This document shows positions 41,645 through 52,387 of a stretch of 64,000 bases of DNA, in pieces (the stretch's first letter is position 1; the number at the start of each line of letters is the position of its first letter). Both the position numbers and the translations under genes were made by a program. The notes under the pieces are model-generated. The model was not told where the DNA came from. It ran no database searches and saw only the letters and a program-made list of their open reading frames with translations. This DNA is from Bicyclus anynana. Its lineage: Eukaryota > Arthropoda > Insecta > Lepidoptera > Nymphalidae. The stretch spans positions 15,381,740-15,445,739 of the forward strand of contig NC_069099.1 of NCBI RefSeq assembly GCF_947172395.1, given 5' to 3'.

Positions 41645-41700
41645 TTGTAAGTGCTTGTAAACTAAGCCTAATTAAAATAAATTATTTTAGAATTTTCAAT
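41645..41700 (+). repeat. LINE-L tail fragment
   Basis: 'gtgcttgtaaactaagccta' and 'attaaaataaattattttag'. Confidence 0.6.
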
Positions 41701-41829
41701 TCTTTTGACCATAAGCAGAATTGCTGACAATATGTTACTTGATACTTTAATAAATTATATATGTGATAGGCCATGATTTTCCACTGCTAATCCATCCATA
41801 TATTCTGCATTTTTCCCCAACTATAGCGA

Positions 41830-42135
41830 TCATCATCATCATCATTATCAAACTTATTTTCGGCTCACTGTTAAGAGCGATTATCTTCTCAGAATGAGAG
41901 CGGTTAGGCCAATAGTCCACCACGCTGACCAAATGCGAATTGGCAGACGTCACGTAAAGAATTTAGGAAATTCTCAGGTATGCATTTCCTCAGGATATTT
42001 TTCCTTCACCGTTGGAGACATGTGATATTTAATTTCGTAAATGCACATAACTGAAAAGGTTCATGCCCCAGATCGGGTTCGAACCTGCGTCCTCTGAACC
42101 GAAGGCAGAAGTCATATCCACTGGGATATCACGGC
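41830..42135 (-). repeat. SINE-A copy, full length but diverged
   Basis: Minus strand head 'gccgtgatatcccagtggat', B box GGTTCGAACCC, GATGATGATGAT tail at 41830-41843. Confidence 0.9.
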
Positions 42136-42136
42136 A

Positions 42137-42448
42137 TAATAGAAATAAAAAGAGGAACTTTCCAAATTCTCAAGCAATAACAAAGAAGCTCAGAAAATCT
42201 CTGAGCAATCAATTAACAGTGTTTGTATTGAGCGAAGTGGTCTCGGACGGAGCCTGTTTACCCAGCCTCACTCGTTAGAGTCAACAGGACTAATTGCCTC
42301 TCACCACCCCACAGGTCGATGACCTCACACAATAGAAGGAAATTTTCAAGATCCTACCTACCCCTGTCTACTCATTTACGAAAGTTACTTATAGCCAGGA
42401 AAAATGGCTCTACGAGTAAATATTCGTGTGTAAATTATTTTTACCGAC
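42137..42448. other. No gene seen
   Basis: Contains 'agtcaacaggactaattgc' (42270-42290), shared with 40730. No domain is recognisable in the 71-codon ORF at 42063-42278. Confidence 0.4.
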
Positions 42449-42724
42449 AGCTCAACGAGTTGCGAAGCTGAAGTGGCAATGGGCGGGGCACATAGTTCGA
42501 AGAGCCGATGGACGTTGGGGTCCCAAAGTGCTGGAATGGCGATCCAGCAAGCGCAGTGTTGGTTGACCCCCCCCCCCCCCCACCAGGTGGACCGACGACA
42601 TCAAGCGAGTCGCAGGGATTCGCTGGATGCAGATGGCTCAGTATCGTGGTGTTTGGAAGTCCTTACAAAAGGCCTATTTCCTGCAGTGGACGTCCATCGG
42701 CTGATATGATGATGATGATGATTA
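42449..42724 (+). mobile_element. RTE-A LINE fragment
   Basis: From AQRVAKLKWQWAGHIVRRAD to the (ATG)n tail at 42706-42722. A run of 13 C at 42569-42581 lies where other copies have 'gaccccccac', so the frame is broken there. The 3' end is complete. Confidence 0.9.
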
Positions 42725-42910
42725 TGAAATTATTTTTGGAAAAGTCACACCATTGAGACCAGACAAATCTGAGCACTTACTCCACCATGCTGCTGTAATG
42801 CAGATTGGTGGTAGCAATATTCGGCTCTGAAAGGATCACAAATGTCAATGATATTAATGATAATGATCAGGAGCGACGGCTGCTCCTAAAGGCTTGGAAA
42901 TATCATACCA

Positions 42911-43189
42911 CCTGTGCGCGGCGGATTTACAAGACGGAGGTCCTGGGTTCGATCTCCGGCTGGGCCGATTAAGGTTTTCTTAATTGGTCCAGGTCTGACT
43001 GGTGGGAGGCTTTGGCCGTGGCTAGTTACCACCCTACCGACAAGGACGTACCCCCAAGCGATTTGGCGTTCTGGTACGACGCCGTGTAAACACCGAAAGA
43101 GCGTGGATTTTCATCCACAACAAGTTAGCCCGCTTCCATCTTAGATTGCATCATCACTTACCATCAGGTGAGATTGTAGAAAAAACATC
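42911..43189 (+). repeat. SINE-B copy
   Basis: The head lacks its first ~20 bp. B box GGTTCGATCTC. The body is complete to 'ggtgagattgtag', then the last ~20 bp before the A-tail are lost. The 76-codon + ORF is SINE-derived. Confidence 0.88.
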
Positions 43190-43784
43190 ATTATAATAAG
43201 AATTTTTCGGAAGGCATAGGCTAAACACTGCAATAATTAAATAATCATTTTAGTGAAGTAGAAAGAATTTACATAGAATTTTTTCTCCATTGGCAAATAC
43301 CAATTGTACTTAACCATAGTACATACTCGTACATAGTACATGGTACTATGCATGGTATAGTAGGTTAACATACAGACAAACGCCGGCATTCGGTAAGCCG
43401 TTAACTCAATTGGAATTAATTACTCCAAGACAAATCACTTAGCAACTCTGATTAATTATACCGCGCGGTTAGAGTGCCTTTCCACTAAATATTCGATAGT
43501 TTTTTTTTCTGACAGCAGTAAGTATGCACAATATGACTGTCACTTGCCTGTCAGAGCCAGATCTTCGACATTTTGTAAGAGTTGAAAGTTTATCATTCCA
43601 TACTCCAGTGGCTAGCTAGCACAAGGTTTTCAATCCAGGTATGCACTATACGTGCAAATTGTAGAAAATGAAAAGTTCCTTCTTCAGTACAGTTTCGTAA
43701 TGAGTCCTCAAAGTAAGCAGATTATTTTTGCATGTATTTTGTGCACGCCACTATCATACGTGAGTACTGTAGTGGACTATAGAG
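43190..43784. other. No gene seen
   Basis: A short palindrome (catagtac atg gtactatg, 43332-43350) lies in a run of GTACATA-like words. Nothing else is recognised. Confidence 0.4.
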
Positions 43785-43797
43785 TTCGGACCTTACA

Positions 43798-44011
43798 TAT
43801 TTTGGGAGCCGATGGACGTTGGGGTCCCACGGTGCTGGAATGGCGTCTGGCGACCCCCACCAAAAAGCGCGGTGTTGGTCGACCGCCTACTAGATGGACT
43901 GAGGACATTAGGATTGCAGGGAGCCGCTGGATGCTGGCAGCTCGAGGCCGTTGTGTTTGGAAGTCCATGCAAGAGGCCTATGTCCAGCAGTGGATATCCA
44001 TCGGCTAATAA
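43798..44011 (+). mobile_element. RTE-A LINE fragment with open C-terminal frame
   Basis: The frame GADGRWGPTVLEWRLA, then RGVGRPPTRWTEDIRIAGSR, then WMLAARGRCVWKSMQEAYVQ to QWISIG and a stop at 44008 is open. The 118-codon ORF that starts at 43652 has 49 unrelated codons before it. So the ORF is an accidental extension of a 5'-truncated insertion. Open frame plus a short TAATAATAA end suggests a relatively young copy. Confidence 0.9.
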
Positions 44012-44220
44012 TAATTTATATGAAAAATCATACCTTCAGCCGCCATATAATTTGCCTCACGGCAACTCTTCGCTAGGCATCCTTTATAATGTTAATATTT
44101 ACGATGTTTTTCGAGTTTTAACGAAACTTTCTTTATATCCCACAATCACGATGGTTCAAATTATAGATACTTCTTACCTATGATCCTTACGAAGGTCTCG
44201 CTTACACAGGCATATTCCAT

Positions 44221-44262
44221 GGATTCTCATATGATGTTAAGTGATGATGCACTCCAAGAGAG
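44221..44262 (-). repeat. SINE-B fragment
   Basis: 'tctcatatgatgttaagtga' and 'tgatgcactccaaga' match the 3' region of SINE-B. Confidence 0.55.
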
Positions 44263-44819
44263 TAGTGTACTGAATTGAGGGTTGTAAAGTTTAGATGTTT
44301 CATTTAGCTTTATAGAACTATAAATACAAGAAGGTATTATCGAATCAGCTGAGTGGTGTCTTTTGGAGAATAAAGTCAAAAAAAGTTTAACAACAATTTC
44401 ATTGAACTAAATATAGTGCTACTTCAAGAAGTTTTACGTACGTATAAAGGTAATAGCACACATGTCAACTAGGATTAGGTTAACATTCTGATCTATCTAT
44501 AGGGAAGGCGATGTGAAAAATTATGATTTTTAGATGTCATCGATAGCTGTGCGTTTATGTCAAATATATTATGAAGATTGCGTTCGCTACAATTTGGCTG
44601 ATATGCTGCTGCGTATCTCAATCGAATCCAGAATAAAGAATAGGTTATCGAATCCAGAGTACAAAAATACTGAAATAATGAAAAAAAAATACTGTAGTAA
44701 ACAGTTCTTTTTTGGAAAAGCTGAACTATAATTGTCCTAACTTTTTATTTTATAACAAGCATGTAAATTATTATGTCGTCACAGTATTTCTCTATAGCAA
44801 GCTTTAATTAGCTTCCCTT
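44263..44819. other. AT-rich, no gene called
   Basis: A 65-codon ORF at 44534-44731 (MSSIAVRLCQIYYEDC start) has a mixed composition. It has no domain I recognise and no clear splice context. It is left uncalled. Confidence 0.35.
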
Positions 44820-45032
44820 GTAACTATGTATGTATGATAATCTTGGAATCTCAATTTGACCTACTTCCCGGTCTTCAATTAGGATGAAATTTTGCACACG
44901 CTCTGAGTTCTGTTAACAATACATGACTAGCTAAGAAACGTCATTACAAATCCAATATGGCGGCCTCCCCAAGATGGCGGACTGACTGTTTGAAGTTCAT
45001 CCCCATGATATGGATATCAAATGAAAGGAATA
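44820..45032 (+). repeat. Dispersed repeat, partner of 12100-12312
   Basis: Forward-oriented copy with 'tcccggtcttcaattaggat', 'ctaagaaacgtcattacaaa' and 'ggcggcctccccaagatggc'. Confidence 0.75.
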
Positions 45033-45337
45033 CCAATAATAGTCAGTGCGAGCTGTGTTTTTTAGTTTATAAATATGGTTTTGACAAAAAAAGTAGATCA
45101 ACAGTACAAGTATTATTCCGAGTATATCTCTAATCGACAGTCAGCCTTAAGCTACGAGTTCCTTAGTATTATTTGGTTAACTTTCGATCAATCTATTCGT
45201 CATACCAAATTACATGTCAATTACATGTTCGTTAAGACTGCGGCTTTTGCTATGGAAGATTAATTATTGGGATAATTTCTGGGTTATTCGCTAATTCGGT
45301 GTCTTTCGCAGGATAAAGTCAACTGGAGAACTATTCT
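45033..45337. other. No gene called
   Basis: A 62-codon ORF at 45075-45263 without recognisable domain. AT-rich. Confidence 0.35.
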
Positions 45338-45445
45338 TTAAGGATGTTTTGTATAACTCGCAAATACAAGTTTCCAATTCACCTATATATCTCTCTGTCT
45401 AACACGATACTTAATATAGAAACAGAAAGAGGTAAATTCAAAACT
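45338..45445. mobile_element. Diverged relative of the foldback MITE at 5671-5825
   Basis: Shares 'aggatgttttgtataactcg' with 5684-5703, and 'attcacctatatatctctct' and 'agaaagaggtaaattcaaaa' with its inner parts. The right arm is truncated. Confidence 0.6.
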
Positions 45446-46060
45446 GAGAGCCAGAGCTTGTTTAAAATTACTACGGTTGGCAATAAATTCACGCCTGATC
45501 AAAAATACAAGCTCAAGGCTCTGTACAATCTTATTAAAGCAGACTCTGGATTATTTACGTATGATCAAAATGACAATTACATAAAAAAATAATAAGAAAA
45601 GTACTCAACAACACAAAAATAGAAATATTAAGTTTACATGAATGAGCCTGAATTGCAGAAGGAATTTTCCATTTCACTTAATGTGCTAGAAATATTGCCT
45701 AACCGCTTACCCTATTTAAAAATATTATGCACGCCACTTATTTGCAAGCACGTTTTTGATTGCAACTTCATTGAGTGAAATGAGTATACATACAAAAAAA
45801 AAATATTTACGTAAGGAAAACCACTTATTTGAAAAAAATCGGTGTCTTTTTGAAACAACCTTCAAATTTATGAACGTGAACTGAAGTTTATTATCTTCAT
45901 GTCTTTTTTTTTAATTTCCCGAAAGTGCAAAATAACTTGTGAAAAAAAAATTATTTACCTACGTGCAATAAAGAACCGCTCATTTGTTTATGGTTCTGGA
46001 AAGGACTAAATTTGCCGGGTCCGATTATAGACTGCAAACTTATAGGCTCTGTATTATGTG
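45446..46060. other. No gene called
   Basis: The 3' half of the 82-codon ORF at 45344-45592 (SLFKITTVGNKFTPDQKYKL, then KALYNLIKADSGLF) lies outside the MITE and has plausible amino-acid use. I recognise no family. Confidence 0.35.
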
Positions 46061-46760
46061 TAGAGCGGCACGCAACGCAACTGACAGTTGACAGTTGACA
46101 ACTGACGTCTATGCACTCAGTTACAACCAGAGCTCTAATATCTTTGGAAACAGGGTGGGAATACATAGCATAGATACCGTTGGATTTAATCCAATTACAT
46201 CCAACGGTATACTATGTATTTGTTGAAATAATTATTGCAATTTAATAATTTAGATACTTAATATTAGTATTTAACTGATATTTCCTTGAATTGCTTATTA
46301 TTTTAACTATTATAGACGCAATTTACGCATCGAATGATTTTTAATTGTATCACGTAAAAGATATTGTTTTAAAATATAGTCATTGAATTGAAGTTTTATG
46401 ATATTAGAGTAGATAAGTTTATAATATAGGTAGAGCGGCACGCAACGCAACTGACAGTTGACAGCTGACGTCTATGCACTCTGTTACAACCAAAGCTCTA
46501 TTATCTTTGGAAACATGGGGTGGGGTATGTAATCCAATTACATCCAACTGTATGCTATGTATTTGGTAAAATAATTATTGGAGTTTAATAATTTAGATAC
46601 TTATTATTATTATTCAACTGATATTTCATTGATTTTTTTATTATTATTGACACAATGAATGCATCGAATGATTTTTAGTTGTATTACTTACTATATGCAT
46701 ATAAATGATATTTTTTTTAATACAGTCATTGAAGTTTTATGACAAGAGAGTAGATAAAGT
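46061..46760 (+). repeat. Local tandem duplication, ~370-bp unit
   Basis: 46061-46430 and 46431-46760 share 'tagagcggcacgcaacgcaa', 'ctgacgtctatgcactc', 'aatttagatactta' and 'gcatcgaatgatttttaatt'. The first unit has a perfect 11-bp hairpin, taccgttggat / atccaacggta (46176-46211). Part of it is deleted in the second. Confidence 0.9.
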
Positions 46761-47505
46761 TATTATAAACGTATATAAAATATTGATATTTAAAGGTGCT
46801 TTAAACAAATACAAGAAACGGAACGTGAAATTTACGTATTTTTCCGGTATTTTGAATCTGTTGCCAATCAGTCCTGCATCGATCGTGTCTGGGCCAACGC
46901 CTTACAATGTGTTGCAAAAATATCAATTAGTGTTTTCATCACGTTTATCCGTTATTACCAAAATCTATCATCTCGTGAACATTAAAGGACTTCTACAGTT
47001 TCACTCATAGTATCGTCTACACATTACTTGTACGTCTTAAACAGTACCAATTTTACAGACACGTAAGTATTTTATGTTCCTCATGCATATTTATGAGATG
47101 GTTTAAAAATATACCTTTATTGGAGCTCGTCACAAAGGTTTCTTTTTGTGTCTGATACTTATGGAACCTGAACTAAATGTATGACCTTGACTTTTTTTCA
47201 AAGACAAGAAGGTAAGTTTTTTTGAACGCCATTTTATCTTGGTATTAATAAAATGGTAAAGTATGATTATATGGCATCTAATATTATAATTTTATATATT
47301 ATAGTAATTATATAAGTTTATTTATATCTTGCTTTTTTTATTACTAGAAAATCACTTGATGTCAAAGGATAATTCAGTCAAAGATATTATAGTGCTCTAC
47401 CATCAAATAAACGGACAGCGGTATTTCCGGTTGCACAGCCATTGGTTTAAAAGCCAGTTTGTCCATTTCTCTTCACGAGATTATCTCGTTAATCCTATTT
47501 AAGCG
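46761..47505. other. No gene called
   Basis: The ORF 46705-47010 (101 codons) starts inside the duplication and continues into AT-rich DNA. No domain is recognised. Confidence 0.35.
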
Positions 47506-47507
47506 CC

Positions 47508-47572
47508 ACTACTGAAATCGAACCCAGGACACTGTAAGGCAACAGACAACTGCGTCATAGATCGTCAAATAA
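47508..47572 (-). repeat. tRNA-like SINE head relic
   Basis: Reverse strand 'gatctatgacgcagttgtct' ... 'tgtcctgggttcgatttcag'. B box GGTTCGATTTC is recognisable. No known body follows. Confidence 0.5.
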
Positions 47573-48072
47573 AATATTCATCTCCTAATGTATTTTCTAT
47601 TGATTAGAATACAAAACACTGAATATTAAAAAAAAAAAACAGATCGTCTGGAGACCTAATATCAATTCTTATTGCGTCAGGTTGTATCGGCCAGTATTTT
47701 AACACATCATCTAAAAAAACTCCAGTAAACATTTTCTTGTCACTAATACATTGCTGGCCTAAACTGTTCAGAATTAATAGCATTGTGTGTTAAAGCAGCA
47801 ATGTATATCGTTGATATGGTTTATGGTTGTCTTAGTAGGATTTTTTCGTGATGTTGGACGTTTTTTAATATCCCCTTGGAGGCTGGAGGGCCGTCTATCT
47901 AATTGCTAAAAGTTTTCGTCGCAAGCGGACTCTTGTTTCTCGTAATTTGATGACGTCAGTTCTGTAATTTGAGATTGGAAGTCTTGTACTTGTTGGAAAA
48001 ATGAATGTGGAGCAATTCTGAATAGGTACGAGAGATTATATTCGCAATCTGTTAACAGTTTTGAACTCAAAA

Positions 48073-48101
48073 AAGCATGCAGATTACGATTCTGCATGCT
48101 T
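48073..48101. repeat. 11-bp perfect hairpin
   Basis: aagcatgcaga (48073-48083) pairs with tctgcatgctt (48091-48101), loop 7 nt. It sits just upstream of the promoter-like block. Confidence 0.8.
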
Positions 48102-48103
48102 GT

Positions 48104-48240
48104 TGTTTCGTAAAGAGTAGGGATTTAGAGAGGGGTAGCGATCAGTTGGTGGGATGGACTTATGGATATAAGACGTTCGTCGTCCGGTCGGCTTCAGTGT
48201 GCTCGTGGCGTTCGGACTGTCCACATTACTTGTTGGTGAT
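48104..48240 (+). promoter_or_regulatory. LTR/promoter-like block, copy 2, with TATA and initiator
   Basis: TATAAG at 48167-48172 is followed 29 nt later by an insect-type initiator TTCAGTGTG (A at 48196). That is the spacing expected of a Pol II core promoter. The block is similar to 40855-41005. A matching ATGACGTCAG also lies upstream in both (47950s and 40856). No ORF with retroelement motifs follows, so it may be a solo LTR fragment or an element-derived promoter. Confidence 0.5.
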
Positions 48241-48920
48241 TATTTAACGCCTAAAACTCCTTCGAAAGCTTAAGACAGGACTGTAAATGGATTTTAACCT
48301 TTAACCAGGGACACGTAGTCTCACAGACACAGCGTGCTTTGCACAATTCTGGAATTGGCAACTTCCCCCTACTTGCCACTACCTCGCGTCTCAGTAGCTT
48401 CTGTTTTAGTGCTAAAACGACCGCAGAAGAAACAAAAAAAAAGAAAAACTATGTGCGCTCAGAGTTGCAAAAAGTATTGTCAAAACGAATTCTGATAAAA
48501 ATAAAATTACTTGTATTATTTAGAATAAATTATTATTATTTAAAAAATCTTTATTATATACAAATATGTTTAAAATAAATAACTCGCAAAAGTAATTGGC
48601 TTATGAATTTTGCATGCGAAACGCCCGAAATTCTTTGACATAGTTTTCGGGTGAACTTCAAAGTGCGCTCAAGTTTACAAAATAGTTTTTGAATATTACC
48701 AGTAATACCGGCTCAATAGTTTCCCGTGGCGTGAATTTTAGTCGGTCTTACCAGGAAATCTGTTTTAACTGGATTTTGGATCCAGCGGTTATCGGTTCTT
48801 GATTTATTAACGTATAACTTGCTAGTAGATACGCGTCGCTGCTATACTTAATTTAAATTCAAAATGTATTTATTTCAAGTACCTAAGCTGTATTTATGTA
48901 GTAAGAATACAATATGAAAC
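48241..48920. other. No gene called
   Basis: The 79-codon ORF 48339-48578 is Lys/Leu-rich and AT-driven. A LINE-tail snippet lies at 48850-48885. Confidence 0.35.
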
Positions 48921-48924
48921 ACGA

Positions 48925-49257
48925 TGTGACGAGCTATGGTAAGTCTTTGCGTGATCAAATCAGAAATGAGGAGATCCTCAGAAGAACCAAAGTCGCCGAC
49001 ATAGCTCGCTAGAAATAACTCAACGAGTCGCAAAGCTGAAGTGGCAATGGGCGGGGCACACAGTTCGACGGACGTTGGGGTCAAAAGGTACTGGAATGGC
49101 CACCTAGGACTAGAAATCGCAGTGTCGGTCGACCTCTCACCAGGTGGACTGACGACGGATTCGCTGGATGCAGGCAGCACAGGATCGTGATGTTTGGAAG
49201 TCCCTACAAAATGCCTATGTCCTGCAGTGGACGTCCATCAGTTGATTATGATGATGA
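48925..49257 (+). mobile_element. RTE-A LINE fragment
   Basis: From 'gcgtgatcaaatcagaaatg' (RDQIRNEEILRRTKVADIA). A 17-bp insertion at about 49005-49020 duplicates 'atagctcgctagaaataactc'. Then comes VAKLKWQWAGHTV, a deletion, RSVGRPLTRWTDD, another deletion, and the end 'ccatcagttgattatgatga'. It is broken at three points. Confidence 0.9.
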
Positions 49258-49261
49258 CAAT

Positions 49262-49425
49262 AAGAAACTTAGGTTAACCTGATGTCTATACAAATCATAC
49301 CCACGTGGAGTGGTGGCAAGAATACTGGCTGCATTTCGCTGGTCCTTTGCGCCAAAACGAGCCAGCCCTTCTGTCACCAGTCGAGGCAGAGTTAAGCTTA
49401 GTTTACAAGCGCTTTTGAAACGTCA
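49262..49425 (+). repeat. Dispersed repeat joined to a LINE-tail piece
   Basis: Equivalent to 20222-20375 up to 'gagccagccc', then 'ttctgtcaccagtcgaggca', then 'aagcttagtttacaagcgct'. The last part is common to lepidopteran LINE tails. Confidence 0.6.
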
Positions 49426-49508
49426 ACTTTGTCTGTCTCTAGTGAAAGGCTGTGTAATGACTACCATCGGTTCGAATCGGCAAGATCTGCTGAGTTGAGC
49501 TGGCTATA

Positions 49509-49545
49509 TTACAAGTTAGCTCTTGACTACAATTTCACTTGAATT
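49509..49545 (-). repeat. SINE-B terminal fragment
   Basis: 'acaagttagctcttgactac', then 'aatttcacttga'. Confidence 0.6.
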
Positions 49546-49669
49546 TAGAAATTCTGCAACGGTCAAAAATGCTTCACATGATTACCAATGCTCCTTGATA
49601 CATCAAAAATTATCGCTTGCATCATAAACTAAAAATTACTGTACAGATGTGGTACACTCAATGTAAACA

Positions 49670-49949
49670 TTTTTTTTTATTCTTTACAAGTTAGCCCTTG
49701 ACTACAATCTCACCTGATGGTACTTGTTTGGAGGAGGATGAAAATCCACACCCCTTTCACACCACATCGTACCGGAACGCTAAATCGCTTGGCGGTACGT
49801 CTTTGTCGGTAACTAGCCACGGCCGAAGCCTCCCACCAGCCAGACCTGGACCAATTAAGAAAATCTCAATTGGCCCAGCCGGGGATCGAACCCAGGACCT
49901 CAGTTTTGTAAATCCACCGCGCATACCACTGCGCCACGGAGGCCGTCAA
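49670..49949 (-). repeat. SINE-B copy, full length with small deletions
   Basis: Minus strand head with both Pol III boxes intact (TGGCGCAGTGG; GGTTCGATCCC). The 189-codon + ORF at 49698-50267, the longest in the window, is antisense to this SINE for its first 80 codons and then runs into unannotated DNA. It is not a gene. Confidence 0.93.
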
Positions 49950-49950
49950 A

Positions 49951-50480
49951 ACATACCTAAAGCGTATTCGGAAACATCCAAATCAACTTGTAAGGAACCT
50001 AATGATGAAGAAAGAACAAAGACTTACGCTGATAATGATGACGACAGAAGATGTCTGATTACTATACAATCCTTATTATATCATACAAATAAACAAGCCA
50101 GTGTCACAGACTGTCTCAGCCAGGGCAAGCAGGCGGTGCAATTCAATTTCCTTTGGATTTTTTCCATAAGCGAGATCGGCCGACAAACGGCGGAACAAAT
50201 CGACTCCGATAAATCGGAACACCCGACTAGATTAAATTTCAACGTGGCCCTGAGTCCTGGGCAATGATATTTTATACTAGAGATATGGCACTAGCGCATC
50301 AAAACTGAGGCGGGCAAATGTGCATAATTGTTTTAATCTCATTTAGTCGCTTATTAAACAACGAAAATACCTAAATGTTGTCTATAATGTCAAGTTGTGT
50401 GTTCAGAAGGAGTAAAAACTATATAATATACTTAAATATATAATGTAAGTAAACATTTTAAGAGGTCAATGAAGTAAACA
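49951..50480. other. No gene called
   Basis: 50085-50265 has better codon texture than its surroundings but no recognised domain or splice signals. Confidence 0.35.
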
Positions 50481-50481
50481 C

Positions 50482-51135
50482 AAAATTGTACATTCGATTT
50501 TGCTTTTTAGTTATTTTTGTGATTTTGAATTCGGCGTATTTTTTTTTTGTTAACAAGATTTTATTTTCTGTTTTAGTGTGTCCTATACTACAGCCTCTCT
50601 TGATGAGTACGGTTTACCAACAAACAAATTACAAATGAGGGTATAACTAGTCATTTCACAACTAATAATAATTATAATTAACTTGTTCTTAAATTAATGA
50701 AAATAAAATAGAATAATAAGCTTAGAACAATTAGAGACGGCTAATATATTTTAAATAACATTTTATAAACAAACTATACATAATTAAAAATAAATAAGTT
50801 ATGAAATGACATGCGTTTTCTATCTTTATTTCTAATTTCTTTGTTGGTAAACAGTATTCATCAAGAAATGCTGGAGTATAGCATAGTATATGAAAACGCC
50901 ACAGTACGAGCAATGTCATTTCACACAAAATTAATGAACCGATTTTCATGAAAATTAAATGGGAACAATCTGAAAGTATAGTTTTTGAAACAAAAAACAC
51001 AAGAATTTTCAAAATTAGCTAAAGAAATAACGAAGTTATGAGGTTTTTTTACCTCGTAACTTCGTTATAAATTACATTAAAAAGAACATAGGTGTCAAAT
51101 TGAGAACGACCTTTTTTTGAAGTCGGTTTAAAACA
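50482..51135 (+). mobile_element. GTCGGTT-type element interrupted by a MITE
   Basis: 'gctttttagttatttttgtg' and 'attttgaattcggcgtatt' on the left. 'gaaccgattttcatgaaaat', then 'cgaccttt...gaagtcggttt' on the right (ends 51131). These correspond to 22230-22540 in the tandem unit. At 51027-51068 it also carries an inverted duplication (taacgaagttatgaggt and near complement, T6 loop). Confidence 0.65.
50584..50880. mobile_element. MITE with TATA target duplication
   Basis: Element 50588-50876 (289 bp) is flanked by TATA on both sides. The inverted repeats are about 45 bp: ctacagcctctcttgatgag and ctccagcatttcttgatgaa, followed by 'gtttaccaacaaa.aaatta' on both. The interior is AT-rich and non-coding. 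It is inserted at the 'tataGCATA' site known from the uninterrupted copies (22312). Confidence 0.8.
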
Positions 51136-51585
51136 TTTCACTCGAAATCCACGTACCCCGGGAGTACAAATTGAAATTATACAAAAGGCTCGACACTCAA
51201 AAGGAAATTGGGTATTTAATAAATTGTTTATTTATTACAAGATCGTATTTTCCAGACAGCAGTCTTAATATTTAATTAATACCAGTGACAATCAACTCTC
51301 AGACCCTACTCAAAGTGAGTTAATAAGTCCGACAATAAATTATGATAACTAAAGAGGTATTACGCAGAAGGGGGAAAGAAATTTCGCTGATAAAGTAACG
51401 GGCCAACCAGATGTTGACTTTACCTACTCGTAAACGGCAGGGCGTTTGATGTTCAATTCAGTAAATTAATACTTAGATTATAGAGGTTATTGAGTTCTCT
51501 TCCTACAGAAATTTTCTCAGTAGCAATAGCCGGAGTAAGCCTCCGTGTCTCGGAGAGCACGATAAACTGATGATTTTTGGCTGGT
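51136..51585. other. No recognisable feature
   Basis: The 82-codon minus ORF 51453-51701 is partly antisense SINE-B. Nothing else is supported. Confidence 0.35.
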
Positions 51586-51587
51586 TG

Positions 51588-51804
51588 GAGGCTTCCGCCA
51601 TGGCTAGTTACCACCATACCTACCGGCAAAGACGTACCGCCAAGCGATTTAGCGTTCCGGTACGATGCCGTGTAGAAACCGAAAGGGGTGTGGATTTTCA
51701 TCCTCCTCCTAACAAGTTAGCCCGCTTCCATCTTAGATTGCATCATCACTTACCATCAGGTGAGATTGTAGTCAAGGGCTAACTTGTAAAGAATAAAAAA
51801 AAAT
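51588..51804 (+). repeat. SINE-B copy, 5' truncated
   Basis: Starts in the body ('ttggctggttggaggcttcc') and is complete to the A-tail 'acttgtaaagaataaaaaaa'. Confidence 0.9.
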
Positions 51805-51981
51805 ATATCGGTCATGAACATCATGATGTGTTTACATAGTCAAACATTAGTAAACACTTTTCAATCCAACTCCTAATAAGAGAGAGATTTAAGAAAATTC
51901 AAATGCCTTGAAGGTGTTTTGATTGTAGGTGGCAGGCTAAGCTGCCCCCCTAGCCAAGTGAAAAGTCGATTCTCTTTCTAC

Positions 51982-52101
51982 AATCACTAAAGCTTCGAAA
52001 ACTAGAAAAAATGTATGGGAATGACAGATCTTGATCACGTGACCTGTCGATAGCAAATGTCATTCCCATACATCTTTCTAGTTTTCGAAGCGTTAGCGAT
52101 T
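51982..52101. mobile_element. Foldback MITE, 45-bp arms
   Basis: The left arm 'aatcactaa...cttcgaaaac', then 'atgtatgggaatgaca', is mirrored on the right with few mismatches around a 31-nt centre containing cacgtg. Total length is 120 bp. Confidence 0.82.
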
Positions 52102-52208
52102 ATTAATTTCTTAATTATCCACAGATTAATGAACTAAATGATTAGCGATATTATCTTTTTAAACGTTGAGATCAATCAACAGTTCTTTTTTTAATAATTT
52201 CAATGAAG

Positions 52209-52387
52209 GTCGGGTTTAACGTCCCACTCGTTCTATTGGTCATAACAACCCGCTGGTAGACTTACCGCGTTGAGGCTGGTGGAGGGCGCCTCTCTCTCCC
52301 CGCGCGTTCATTTCGCTTTCGACAGCGGAGCGGTACGCACGCGCGCGCAGTACTTAGCATCGAACCGACATTGTGGGCGACGAAACT
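52209..52387 (+). promoter_or_regulatory. CpG-rich block ending in a splice donor, candidate first exon A
   Basis: A sharp rise in GC/CpG (gcgcgcgcag, cgacagcggagcgg, ccccgcgcgttc) in AT-rich DNA, unlike any repeat family seen here. An inverted CCAAT box lies at about 52238 (attggtcataac). The block ends at AAACT|GTAAGTACT (GT at 52388), a strong donor. It could be the promoter plus 5' untranslated exon of a + strand gene whose coding exons lie elsewhere. This is inference only. Confidence 0.45.

Noticed and set aside
44534..47010. Series of AT-rich ORFs (44534, 45075, 45344, 46705) as exons of one gene
   Set aside because: No recognisable domain, frames do not connect through consensus splice sites, and two of them start inside a MITE relative or a tandem duplication.
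49698..50267. 189-codon ORF, longest in the window
   Set aside because: First ~80 codons are antisense to SINE-B 49670-49949. The same peptide pattern (PFHTTSYRNAKSLGGTSL) appears wherever SINE-B is read in reverse (32920, 51640, 14830).
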